Source: an uncultured Aquimarina sp.
GTDB taxonomy: Bacteria; Bacteroidota; Bacteroidia; Flavobacteriales; Flavobacteriaceae
Direction: 5' to 3'
Length of the DNA stretch: 64,000 nt
Assembly: GCA_947503835.1 (NCBI GenBank)
Contig: CANNFM010000008.1
Coordinates: 124,001 to 188,000 of the forward strand
Below the pieces are notes generated by a model. It did no database searches. It was not told the DNA's origin and worked only from the letters and a program-made list of their open reading frames with translations. Both the position numbers and the translations under genes were made by a program. Within the stretch, counting starts at the first letter, position 1; each line of letters starts with the position of its first letter. Positions 52,266 to 60,914 of this stretch are shown one piece after another.

Positions 52266-54308
52266 TTATTTAATTTTTTTTAATCTTAAAAGCTTTACTC
52301 CATGATGGTTTATTGTAAAATTAATTGATTCAATAAATTTTCCGACATTTTGTTGACTCCATAAGTCTCTCACCATAAATTTTCCATTCAAATTTACGTC
52401 AGATTTTTTTAGATTTAACTTACGCGCCTTTGTTTCTCCCCAACTAAACTGATCGACAGCTGTACCATAATATGGTCCTTTATTTATGATGGCGATGGCA
52501 ATATCTCCGTTATAGAGTGGTTTTTTCATAATCAGGAAACCATTTTGATCAAAAACAACTTCTGCTTGTGCCCCTAATCTATCTTGATTAATTTCTAGTA
52601 CTTCTGGGTTTTTAAGTAAAGAAAGGGTAAAATCATCTGCCTTTTCTAAATCACATCCCAACATCAGTGGAGCTGACCACATGGACCAGATAGTAAAATG
52701 TGTATATTGTTCATCTGCAGATAATCTATTCTCTCTTGGATTACCCCATCCAACTTTTCCTAAAACAAGCATATCGGGGTCATTCCATGATGATGGGCCA
52801 TTGTGTGCTTGCCAATTTGTATGAAATCGTAATATGTCCATTATGCCTTGAGAAAATCTTCCTTTGGAATAACCATTATCCCATACATCTCTTATGTCAC
52901 TGGTGGTACGCCATAAATTACTCCATTTTTGATATAGACCTATATCCTTAATACTGGTAAAGTTAGAAATCGAAAATGTGATGTCTCTATTTGCTCTTTT
53001 GATTTCTTTACCCATTTTTACCAAAGAAATAGAATCTATAGGGTTCCAATCATATTTCAGATAATCAACACCCCAGTTTACAAATTGATCTATATCATTT
53101 TTTTCAAAGGAATACTTTCCGTGTTTAATGAATTTCCTACTACCAAATGTTTCTTTAGACCAATAGCCATTTATTGAATCACTTGATGTGCCACAGTAAC
53201 CTGCAAAAGAGGTTATCCAAGGGGTAGAATAAACGCCAAACTTTAGCCCATTTTCGTGTAACTGATTTGATAACTTTTGAATATCAGGAAACCTTTCATT
53301 AGGTTGAAGCGCTTTTTTATCATTAGCCCTATTACCTTGCCATGCATCATCGATTACAACATAAGTCCATCCGTAATCTATTAAACCTTTAGTTACTATT
53401 GCCTTTGCAGCGGCAGCAATTTTATCTTGATTTACATTTTTCCCCCAACAATTCCAGCTATTCCAACCCATTGGTGGGGTTAATGCTATTTGTTCTCCTA
53501 CTATAATTTCGAAATTTTTTGTAGCTTTTGCTTTCTCGTTCTTAGCTTTTAAAATTACTTTATACGATCCCTTTTGATTAAGTTTTCCTGTAATTATACC
53601 TGTCAAACTATCAAGTATTAAACCTTTGGGTAGGTTTTCAACACTATAAATGATGGGTTTTTTACCAGAAACAGGAATTTTATACAAAAAGGGAGATCGG
53701 TCTCTTACTCCAAAAATATCCGGTCCGTTAATTCTTGGCGCTAATTCTTCAATTAGATTAGCTACTTTTTTTTCTGCCTTTGCTGGTATAAAAGGTGTAA
53801 CATCACCATAAGTCTCAAATCTTGCATTTGCAAAATTCGCATAATCTCTAGATTGCCCATCTTTTGCATCTGAAACATATAAAGCAAAAATTTCTATACC
53901 TTCAATATTCAGGTTAATATCTTTTATTTCCCCTTTTTTCAGAACACCGCTTTCAAAAAGTATCTTTTTATCTCCAAGAACATAAAAATTTAATGAACTT
54001 ACTTCTTTACCTCCATCATCTACACCAACAATGGCCTTAAAGCTTTTTGCCTTACCATCAAGATCCACCATAAATTTGCTTTTAGCATGTACTCCAACTC
54101 CTCGTTCGTATACTTTTTCATCCATTTTAATGGAACTCCCTAATATAGACTTATTCTTTTGAGGTGATTTCCACCCTGATGTCATTGTAGAAAGATCAAG
54201 TTCATCAAGCCATATTTCCTTTATTTCTTTATCGCTACAACTTAATATCAAAAAAACTAATGAGCCAAGTGTTATTAAGAATGTTATTTTTATAAGGTAA
54301 GAACGCAT
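52266..54308 (-). CDS. GH27 alpha-galactosidase lipoprotein with NPCBM domain
   Basis: A 680-residue protein. Lipoprotein signal with lipobox LILSC; NPCBM-like domain (about 40-170: YERGVGVHAKSKFMVDLDGK); an Ig-like putative module (about 185-270); and a GH27 catalytic domain from about 275 (LTPPMGWNSWNCWGKN) with nucleophile Asp in YLKYDWNP and acid/base region SSWNDPDMLVLG. It would remove alpha-linked galactose (or arabinopyranose) outside the inner membrane. A degradative enzyme inside a polysaccharide synthesis locus is unusual; it may trim or remodel the product. Confidence 0.9.
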   Translation of the reverse strand: MRSYLIKITFLITLGSLVFLILSCSDKEIKEIWLDELDLSTMTSGWKSPQKNKSILGSSIKMDEKVYERGVGVHAKSKFMVDLDGKAKSFKAIVGVDDGGKEVSSLNFYVLGDKKILFESGVLKKGEIKDINLNIEGIEIFALYVSDAKDGQSRDYANFANARFETYGDVTPFIPAKAEKKVANLIEELAPRINGPDIFGVRDRSPFLYKIPVSGKKPIIYSVENLPKGLILDSLTGIITGKLNQKGSYKVILKAKNEKAKATKNFEIIVGEQIALTPPMGWNSWNCWGKNVNQDKIAAAAKAIVTKGLIDYGWTYVVIDDAWQGNRANDKKALQPNERFPDIQKLSNQLHENGLKFGVYSTPWITSFAGYCGTSSDSINGYWSKETFGSRKFIKHGKYSFEKNDIDQFVNWGVDYLKYDWNPIDSISLVKMGKEIKRANRDITFSISNFTSIKDIGLYQKWSNLWRTTSDIRDVWDNGYSKGRFSQGIMDILRFHTNWQAHNGPSSWNDPDMLVLGKVGWGNPRENRLSADEQYTHFTIWSMWSAPLMLGCDLEKADDFTLSLLKNPEVLEINQDRLGAQAEVVFDQNGFLIMKKPLYNGDIAIAIINKGPYYGTAVDQFSWGETKARKLNLKKSDVNLNGKFMVRDLWSQQNVGKFIESINFTINHHGVKLLRLKKIK

Positions 54309-54387
54309 ACTGGTAATGGTTTTAAATGGTTTTAAATCTAAGTATCCTATGAAAAAATACCGATCAATCTTATATAGACTTCTTTTT

Positions 54388-55416
54388 TTAGGTTATATCA
54401 TCCTGAGCTTGCTTATAGTCTTTTGGATGACCAATATCTAACCAATATTCCTCCATTTCAAAAGTCTTTGGAATTTCTCCAGAAGTTATTAATTCTTCAA
54501 ACAATGATGGCATATCATAGAATACATCTTTTGGAATTTTATCAAGTATTTTTTTTGATAAAACGTAAGTTCCAGTATTAATGTGGTAATGGTAGTTAGG
54601 TTTTTCTTTAAGACCTATTAAGTTTTTTTCTTCATCCTTTTGTACAATGGCGTATGGAACTTGGTAGTTAAATCTTTTAATACACATTGTCGCTGGCGAA
54701 TTACTTTTGTTATGAAACTCTAAAAAACTGGAGTAATCTAAATCAGTAATAACATCACCATTGGCCACAATAAAGGGGGTTTTTAAATCAAAATCTATTA
54801 AACTAAGTGCTCCCGCAGTACCGAGTCTTTTGTTTTCTTTGATATACTTTATGTTTACACCAAATTCAGACCCGTCTTTAAAATAATTCTCAATAACTTC
54901 AGATTTGTAATTCACACAAAACACAAAGTTGTTAAACTTGTGTTTCAAGAAGTTATTAATTATTCTTTCTAGTATAGGCTTATTGTTTACCTTAAGCATC
55001 GGTTTGGGGGTCTCTTTTGTCAGGTCACCTAATCTCGAACCTAATCCACCAGCCATAATTACTACATGATTTGGTCTAAAATTATATTCGTAGTCATCAA
55101 GGGTAATAATATCAATTAACCGATTTTCTTTATTAGTAATTGGCATATGCCTCCTATGAAGCATCCTTAATTGATTAATAACTTTCTTTTCTTCGAAGTC
55201 TTCAGAAAGTTTTATAGGTTCTTTATTAATTATCCTATCAATATCGTTTATTTTATTAATTATTGCCCTTCTGATATCTCCATCGGTTACAATTCCAACT
55301 AACTTATCATGATCATCTATAAAAGCTAAAAAACCTTGACCTGCTTCGTCAAGCATGCTCACTAATTTTTCAAAAGATAAGTGCTTATCGTATTTAACAA
55401 CTAATTTTTCTTTCAT
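54388..55416 (-). CDS. CBS-domain sugar nucleotidyltransferase (PtmE-like)
   Basis: A 342-residue protein. Two CBS motifs in the N-terminal 115 residues (GIVTDGDIRRAI; RRHMPITNKENRLIDIITLD), then a nucleotidyltransferase domain: VIMAGGLGSRLGDLT, KPMLKVNNKPILE, ANGDVITDLDY and YWLDIGHPKDY. This architecture is that of PtmE, the glucosamine-1-phosphate guanylyltransferase that starts the GDP-linked legionaminic acid route. Position beside two NeuB-type genes supports it. The nucleotide choice is inferred. Confidence 0.86.
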   Translation of the reverse strand: MKEKLVVKYDKHLSFEKLVSMLDEAGQGFLAFIDDHDKLVGIVTDGDIRRAIINKINDIDRIINKEPIKLSEDFEEKKVINQLRMLHRRHMPITNKENRLIDIITLDDYEYNFRPNHVVIMAGGLGSRLGDLTKETPKPMLKVNNKPILERIINNFLKHKFNNFVFCVNYKSEVIENYFKDGSEFGVNIKYIKENKRLGTAGALSLIDFDLKTPFIVANGDVITDLDYSSFLEFHNKSNSPATMCIKRFNYQVPYAIVQKDEEKNLIGLKEKPNYHYHINTGTYVLSKKILDKIPKDVFYDMPSLFEELITSGEIPKTFEMEEYWLDIGHPKDYKQAQDDIT

Positions 55417-55418
55417 TT

Positions 55419-56411
55419 CTAGTGTATGTCTTTGTCCGATATTACCTCATCAAACAATATGTTCTTCATTGCTATTTTATGCTCTAATTGATCAATTTTA
55501 GTGTACTCAGAAGCTTTATCAATCATTTTGAAACATACATTGTCTTTATTAAGCTTTTCTCCTTCTTGTATATCTCTTGACGCTACGGCAATTTTCTCTC
55601 TATTTTTATAAACGATCTCATGTTCGTTTAGGTCAGAAAAATCTTTTTTTAGGTCAGAAAAAATTTCCTTAGAAAGGAAAGTAAGCCTGGAATTAATTTC
55701 TTTAATTTTATCCTTTGAAACTGCTGCTTCAAAATCTACCCTTTCAATTCCTTCATCAATAGTAATATGTTTTTCAAAAATTCTTGCTCCTAAAAGATAT
55801 GCATAATCATTTGATAGTACCGAAAACTCATTATTATAACTTGAATGATCTGCATACCCAACATCAATATTGGGGAACATTTTTATCAAAGTTGAAATCT
55901 TTTGAAGACGAACATGCTCTATTTTGCTTGGGTAAGATTGAAAACCGTGCATCAAAACTGAAATCTGTTCTTTAAAAAAATTGATAAGTTTATTAATTTC
56001 TTCAAAGGTTCTTCCTCCAACGCCAAGAATCAAGGGAATACCACTTTCTTTAACCTTTGCTTTTAACCCATCATCATTAAACGATACTGAATGAATCTCT
56101 AAAAACTTAATGTTTTTCTTATATTTTTCTATTAACTCAAAAGATTCAAGATCCAAAGGCATTATAATGAGGTCTAACCCGAGATCAATAGCATATTCTA
56201 ATAATTCTTCCCATTCTTTTTCTGAAAATTCTAATGTTTTAAGAAACTCATATTTAGAATGCTTGGAAGAAGTCAAGTTATTAATATTAAAAATTACCTG
56301 AAATTTTATCCCAGAAGCTCCAGAATCTTTTGTAGCCTCAATTAATTTTCTTGCATATTCCATCTCACCTTGATGATGAAATGCTGTTTCGGTATATAGA
56401 TAATATGACAT
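55419..56411 (-). CDS. Divergent NeuB-family synthase paralogue
   Basis: A 330-residue NeuB-like TIM barrel plus C-terminal SAF/antifreeze-like domain (REKIAVASRDIQEGEKLNKD). Canonical motifs are altered: the opening IAEIGxNHxG is ETAFHHQGE; KFQ is kept; KVAS is LEIHSVS; STGM is GVGGRT; LLHC is LMHG; GYSDH is GYADHSS; EKHxT is EKHITID. It could condense PEP with an atypical aldose or have lost synthase activity. It is 2 bp from both the PtmE-like and SpsF-like genes. Confidence 0.82.
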   Translation of the reverse strand: MSYYLYTETAFHHQGEMEYARKLIEATKDSGASGIKFQVIFNINNLTSSKHSKYEFLKTLEFSEKEWEELLEYAIDLGLDLIIMPLDLESFELIEKYKKNIKFLEIHSVSFNDDGLKAKVKESGIPLILGVGGRTFEEINKLINFFKEQISVLMHGFQSYPSKIEHVRLQKISTLIKMFPNIDVGYADHSSYNNEFSVLSNDYAYLLGARIFEKHITIDEGIERVDFEAAVSKDKIKEINSRLTFLSKEIFSDLKKDFSDLNEHEIVYKNREKIAVASRDIQEGEKLNKDNVCFKMIDKASEYTKIDQLEHKIAMKNILFDEVISDKDIH

Positions 56412-56412
56412 A

Positions 56413-57216
56413 TTAACTAAAATGGGTTGATTTGTTTATTCTTCGTTCCATATCCTTTTTATACTCTTTAAAAGAAATTATTTTTCCATATGGATACTTA
56501 ACATCCCCTGTGGGGTTATATATAGCATTGATAATATTATTTTCTACAATTGTATCGATTACCTCTTTTAGGGTTAATCTCAACTTATTATTATTTGTAC
56601 TAAGGTTTATAATTTCTTTTGTACGAACATAATCTTCTGGAGTATCCACTGTAATCGTATAATTGGAATAATCCTCAGAAAACGGATTAAGAATGCCACA
56701 CTTGTAGTTATCCGGCTCAAACATATAAAGCATCAAATACTCACTTACCATAGGATCCATTTCTGAATAACACTTTTTAAGGGCTTCAAACTTCATTACC
56801 TCGGCAGAAGAACCTATAGGAACTCCATTTAATCTCAAATAATCCAAATTATTTTCCTGCAATAACTCTATTTGCCGATCAATGTATTCATATGATGTAA
56901 ATACATTATCTCCTGTAACCCTCAATAAGATATCACCTTTATACTCATCTCCCACAACAATCATTCGTTCAATTACTTTTTCGGGAGAACCTCTATAGAT
57001 ATTAACTTTGTTCTTTTGAGCCACATCTTCTAAAATATCATCTGCCTTTTCAACAGAAGTACAAATAACTATTTCATCGATTTTTTTAGACAATTTCAAT
57101 CTCTGAATAATATAATCGAGCATAGAATAATCCTCAAAAACATTTCTTAAAACCTTAAGAGGTAATCTTGTTGAAACGGTACGAGAAATAATACATGCAA
57201 TTACTTTTTGGCTCAT
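56413..57216 (-). CDS. SpsF-like cytidylyltransferase
   Basis: A 267-residue CMP-sugar synthetase-like protein. The N-terminus VIACIISRTVSTRLPLKVLR follows the SpsF pattern (IIQARxxSTRLPxKVL) and not the NeuA/LegF pattern, and VDTPEDYVRTKEI closes the core. SpsF proteins activate nonulosonic acids with CTP. It lies between the two NeuB-type genes, so it is the likely CMP-nonulosonate synthetase of this module. Confidence 0.85.
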   Translation of the reverse strand: MSQKVIACIISRTVSTRLPLKVLRNVFEDYSMLDYIIQRLKLSKKIDEIVICTSVEKADDILEDVAQKNKVNIYRGSPEKVIERMIVVGDEYKGDILLRVTGDNVFTSYEYIDRQIELLQENNLDYLRLNGVPIGSSAEVMKFEALKKCYSEMDPMVSEYLMLYMFEPDNYKCGILNPFSEDYSNYTITVDTPEDYVRTKEIINLSTNNNKLRLTLKEVIDTIVENNIINAIYNPTGDVKYPYGKIISFKEYKKDMERRINKSTHFS

Positions 57217-57218
57217 AA

Positions 57219-58277
57219 CTATTCGAAACTTTCCCAGGTTAAAATAACGTCTTTATCGATGTCATTTTTAACCGTTCTACCAACAATATATAATTCTTCA
57301 TTAGGAGAAATACCTGTCCCTGGCCTTTTAAACAGAATATCTTCTGCTTTAATCTTTTCTCCTTTTTTAATTGATCTTGCAGTCACAGCACTTCTTCTAA
57401 ATTTTCCTTTTTTGGCTTCTTCAGCATCTGAAACAATTCGTTGATGACTCCCTAAAGATTTTGTAATATTTAAACCTTCTTTGCAAATTATTTTTAGCTC
57501 AACCGGATCCGCAGAAATTTCATGATCCCAACCGGGTAAGTTTTTATCTGTAGTAAAATGTTTTTCAATGACACAAGCTCCCAGTGCTACTGAAGCCAAA
57601 GGTATAGAAAAACCTATGGTGTGATCAGAAAAACCTACGGGATAATCAAAAGCTTCCTGCAACATTGTAATATTATTCAAATGAATATCTTCGTAATGCG
57701 GAGGATAGATGGAGATACAATGTAATAGTACAATTTGATCATTTCCCTCGGATTCAATAATCTTAATTGCCTGATCTATTTCAGCCAAAGAAGCCATCCC
57801 AGTAGATAAAATAATTGGTTTCTTAAATTTTGCCAAGTACTTTAAAAGCCTTAAATTATTAATATCCATCGAAGCAACCTTGAAAAAAGGAACTCCTAGT
57901 CTATGCAAGAGATCTGCCTCTCCCTCAGAAAATGGAGAAGACGCAAAAACCACACCTTTATTATCACAATACTCTTTTAGTTCGAAATGTTGATCTTCTC
58001 TTAAGTAATATTTTTGTACCATTTCTTTAAGAGAACCAAAGTGTTTTTTGGGAGAATCATCATACTTTTGGTTGTTGTCATATTCTACTTTGGAAACAAG
58101 TGATTCTGGGGTCCAGGACTGAAACTTAACAGCGTGTGCACCACACTCAACCGCAGAATCAATCATCTTTTTAGCCAAATCCATATCGCCATTATGATTT
58201 GCACCTATTTCTGCAATAACAAAGGGTTCAGAAAAATTATGTACATCAAAAGTTGGAGATAGTTTTATTTTTTTCAT
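57219..58277 (-). CDS. N-acetylneuraminate/legionaminate synthase (NeuB/LegI-type)
   Basis: A 352-residue protein with all canonical NeuB motifs: VIAEIGANHNGDMDLAKKMI, KFQSW, FKVASMDINN, ILSTGMASLAEID, LLHCISIYP, GFSDHTIGFS, EKHFTTDKN, and a C-terminal SAF domain (RRSAVTARSIKKGEKIKAED). It condenses PEP with an acylated hexosamine to form a nine-carbon nonulosonic acid. The LegB/LegC genes upstream point to a legionaminic-type 5,7-diamino product. Start ATG 58277 is unambiguous. Confidence 0.93.
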   Translation of the reverse strand: MKKIKLSPTFDVHNFSEPFVIAEIGANHNGDMDLAKKMIDSAVECGAHAVKFQSWTPESLVSKVEYDNNQKYDDSPKKHFGSLKEMVQKYYLREDQHFELKEYCDNKGVVFASSPFSEGEADLLHRLGVPFFKVASMDINNLRLLKYLAKFKKPIILSTGMASLAEIDQAIKIIESEGNDQIVLLHCISIYPPHYEDIHLNNITMLQEAFDYPVGFSDHTIGFSIPLASVALGACVIEKHFTTDKNLPGWDHEISADPVELKIICKEGLNITKSLGSHQRIVSDAEEAKKGKFRRSAVTARSIKKGEKIKAEDILFKRPGTGISPNEELYIVGRTVKNDIDKDVILTWESFE

Positions 58278-58283
58278 TTTAAT

Positions 58284-59120
58284 TTATTTTTCTAATAGTT
58301 TTGTTTCTTCCCACCAAAAATAATTTTGATTTGTATCTTTTTCACTAGTGGTTATCTTCTTTTCAATTTCATCTATGGGGTTTGATTTTTCTAGCAGCAT
58401 TAATTCGCTATACAAGTCTTTTCTCTTGATAAAATTATAATGTCTTTTTTTCACATTTAATGCTGACTTTATTCTTTGCAATGATATTTTGTCAAATCCT
58501 ATAGTATTCGAATTATGCTGGCGATAAAAAGTTTGTGTTTTATCTATAAAAAAAGCTTCTAAACCCTCTATTAAGTTATAAAAAATTGCCCAATCAACGG
58601 CCAAAAGATCTTCATCCAAATTTATTTCTTTTAGGGCCTCTTTTCTAATTGCGCTGTTCCCTAGTCCCAAAACGTTTTTATCCAAAAGAAATTCTTGTGT
58701 AATCACTTTATTCTTATTAAATCTTGAAGACCAAATATTTTGCTTTAAAATCGTATCCTCATAAAAACTTGTTAGATCATTAAAAACAATAGGGTATTTA
58801 TCCAAATATCTAACTGATTCTTCTACTCTATTGTCAGCCAAATAATCATCAGAATCACTGAATACTATATCTTCATATTCGCTCTGATTTAATAGTTCCA
58901 AAAGTTTTTGTCTTATTTTTGAAGGAGTATTGGAATAATTGTAAACCGTTACATTTAATGAATTATACTTTTTAACGAAAAAATCAAAATTTTCAAGTCC
59001 ATCATTAATAATGAAAACATCAAATTCTTTATATGTCTGTCTGCATAATGACCCAAAGAAATCATTTACAAAGGCAGTATTAGCCGGAAAAACCACTGTT
59101 GCTACTACTGTTTTATTCAT
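58284..59120 (-). CDS. Glycosyltransferase family 2-like protein
   Basis: A 278-residue GT-A type protein: VVATVVFPANTAFVNDFF, DVFIINDGLENFD and the DXD-like FSDSDDYLADN. It is divergent from typical GT2 at the start (no PxYN). It probably adds a sugar of the repeat unit, perhaps the nonulosonate or its acceptor, since it sits inside the nonulosonate module. It overlaps the NeuD-like gene by 4 bp. Confidence 0.8.
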   Translation of the reverse strand: MNKTVVATVVFPANTAFVNDFFGSLCRQTYKEFDVFIINDGLENFDFFVKKYNSLNVTVYNYSNTPSKIRQKLLELLNQSEYEDIVFSDSDDYLADNRVEESVRYLDKYPIVFNDLTSFYEDTILKQNIWSSRFNKNKVITQEFLLDKNVLGLGNSAIRKEALKEINLDEDLLAVDWAIFYNLIEGLEAFFIDKTQTFYRQHNSNTIGFDKISLQRIKSALNVKKRHYNFIKRKDLYSELMLLEKSNPIDEIEKKITTSEKDTNQNYFWWEETKLLEK

Positions 59121-59758
59121 AACTCTTTGATTACTTTGGCGGGCATACCTACTGCTAATTTTTTTGATTCTAAGTCCTTAGTTAATAAACCCGCTGCTCC
59201 TAAAACACTGTTGGAATCTATTTTTATATATTGAAGAATTGTTGAATTTGTTCCAAACAAATTATAATTTCCTATTTCGACTCCTCCACTAATATTACAT
59301 CCAGGATTTATAACATTACCATTTTTAATAGTCGTATCATGCCCAACAGTACAATTTAAATTAAAAATGTTGAAAGAACCTATTTTAATATCAACTGTAA
59401 AAATACAACCTGCAGTTATAATATTTCCTTCTCCTATGGTAATATTATCGAGATCTCCAATAAAATTTGGGTGAATTAAATTTGGGAAATTTAATTTTTT
59501 AAACTTTAACACCACTTTTTCTATTATTGATGGGTTTCCAATTCCTATTGCAATACAGGCATCTTTTGGAGGGTCGCTTAAAAAAACATCTTCTTTTATA
59601 ATTGGATATTCTTTTTGATCAAGTTTGATTGTTCCAGATTCCTTATCAATAAATCCTTTAAAACTCAATTTTTCATTTTGACTCTTATTTATTTCTTTGA
59701 CTAAAAAATAAACTTCTTTTGCAAAACCTCCTGAACCTATAACATAAATTGGTTTCAT
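59117..59758 (-). CDS. NeuD/PglD-type sugar N-acetyltransferase
   Basis: A 213-residue protein: N-terminal Rossmann-like nucleotide-sugar region (IYVIGSGGFAKEVYFLVKE) followed by left-handed beta-helix repeats (ITIGEGNIITAGCIFT; VGHDTTIKNGNVINPG; VGMPAKVIKEL). It fits PglD/LegH-type acetyltransferases, which acetylate the C4 amine made by LegC/PglE. It is placed 12 bp after the LegC-type gene, which fits this order of reactions. Confidence 0.88.
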   Translation of the reverse strand: MKPIYVIGSGGFAKEVYFLVKEINKSQNEKLSFKGFIDKESGTIKLDQKEYPIIKEDVFLSDPPKDACIAIGIGNPSIIEKVVLKFKKLNFPNLIHPNFIGDLDNITIGEGNIITAGCIFTVDIKIGSFNIFNLNCTVGHDTTIKNGNVINPGCNISGGVEIGNYNLFGTNSTILQYIKIDSNSVLGAAGLLTKDLESKKLAVGMPAKVIKEL

Positions 59759-59770
59759 TTCAAAAATATT

Positions 59771-60910
59771 TTATAAAATTACACTACTTGGTATATTTAC
59801 AACACGTTCTTCAAACCACTCGGCATTTTCGAGGTTTCCGGTTTGTGCGTTTTTAAACATTGACAAGCTATTCATTAATTTCCAAATAGGTCTTGTCATC
59901 ACTCCATTGGCATTGGTTTCTCTAAGAAACTCATTTCTTTCTTCCAAATTTTCTAATAGAATAGCATTTAGCCAATAGTTAGAAACAGAATTTTTTGGTT
60001 CTATGACATAATATAATGATTTGTCGCTAAAAAACGCCTGGTATTTATTTGATAATTCTCTTTTCTTTTCTAAAATAAGAGGAAGTTCTTCCATCTGGGC
60101 ACATCCCAATGCAGCATTAATATTGGGTAAACGATAATTATAAGCAATCATGTCATGTTCATAATCCCAGGGGTGCGGTATTTTGGCGGTCGTTGTAATG
60201 TGCTTTGCTTTTTGGGCAATTTTGTCATCATTGGTTACAAGCATTCCTCCTCCTCCTGTAGTTATGGTTTTGTTTCCATTAAAACTAAAAACGCCAAGTA
60301 AACCAAAGGTTCCTGTATGTTTTCCTTTGAAATAGCTTCCTAATGACTCTGCCGCATCTTCGACCACTGCTATATTAAATGTATTACAAACCGATATGAT
60401 TTCATCAATTCTTGCAGACAACCCAAAAGTATGCATAGGAACTACAGCTTTTATCCTTCTCTTTGTTATCTTATTTATACATTCTCCATTTATCATTTCT
60501 GTATTTTGTGATAAAAAATCCTCTAATTTTTCTGGAGATAAGCCTAGAGTGTCCTTGTCTACATCTACAAAAACCGGATGTGCTCCTATATAACGCATTG
60601 CATTAACTGTTGCGACAAAGGTTAAAGGCTGAGTAATCACCTCATCATTATAATCAACCCCAGACATTAGTAGGGCAATATGTAATGCGGCAGTTCCATT
60701 TGAAGTTGCAATCGCATGCTTTGCTCCGGTAAACTTAGCAACTTCTAGTTCAAATCGATCAACAAATTTTCCTACACTAGAAACAAATGTACTGTCGATA
60801 CATTCATCCAGATATTTTTTCTCATTTCCCATAAATATTGGGGCATGAAGAGGGATAAAATCTTTGGTTTTGAAGGTTTTTTGAGTAAAGGATATAAACT
60901 CTTGATACAT
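59771..60910 (-). CDS. legC: LegC-family sugar 4-aminotransferase
   Basis: A 379-residue DegT-type PLP enzyme beginning FIPLHAPIFMGNEKKYLDEC, then SNGTAALHIALL, PLTFVATVNAMRYIGAHPVF, EDAAESLGSYFKGK and PLP lysine in FSFNGNKTITTGGGGML. These match LegC/PglE, which aminates the 4-keto sugar from LegB using glutamate. It lies 4 bp from the LegB-type gene. The gene name is assigned by family and context. Confidence 0.88.
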   Translation of the reverse strand: MYQEFISFTQKTFKTKDFIPLHAPIFMGNEKKYLDECIDSTFVSSVGKFVDRFELEVAKFTGAKHAIATSNGTAALHIALLMSGVDYNDEVITQPLTFVATVNAMRYIGAHPVFVDVDKDTLGLSPEKLEDFLSQNTEMINGECINKITKRRIKAVVPMHTFGLSARIDEIISVCNTFNIAVVEDAAESLGSYFKGKHTGTFGLLGVFSFNGNKTITTGGGGMLVTNDDKIAQKAKHITTTAKIPHPWDYEHDMIAYNYRLPNINAALGCAQMEELPLILEKKRELSNKYQAFFSDKSLYYVIEPKNSVSNYWLNAILLENLEERNEFLRETNANGVMTRPIWKLMNSLSMFKNAQTGNLENAEWFEERVVNIPSSVIL

Positions 60911-60914
60911 ATAT

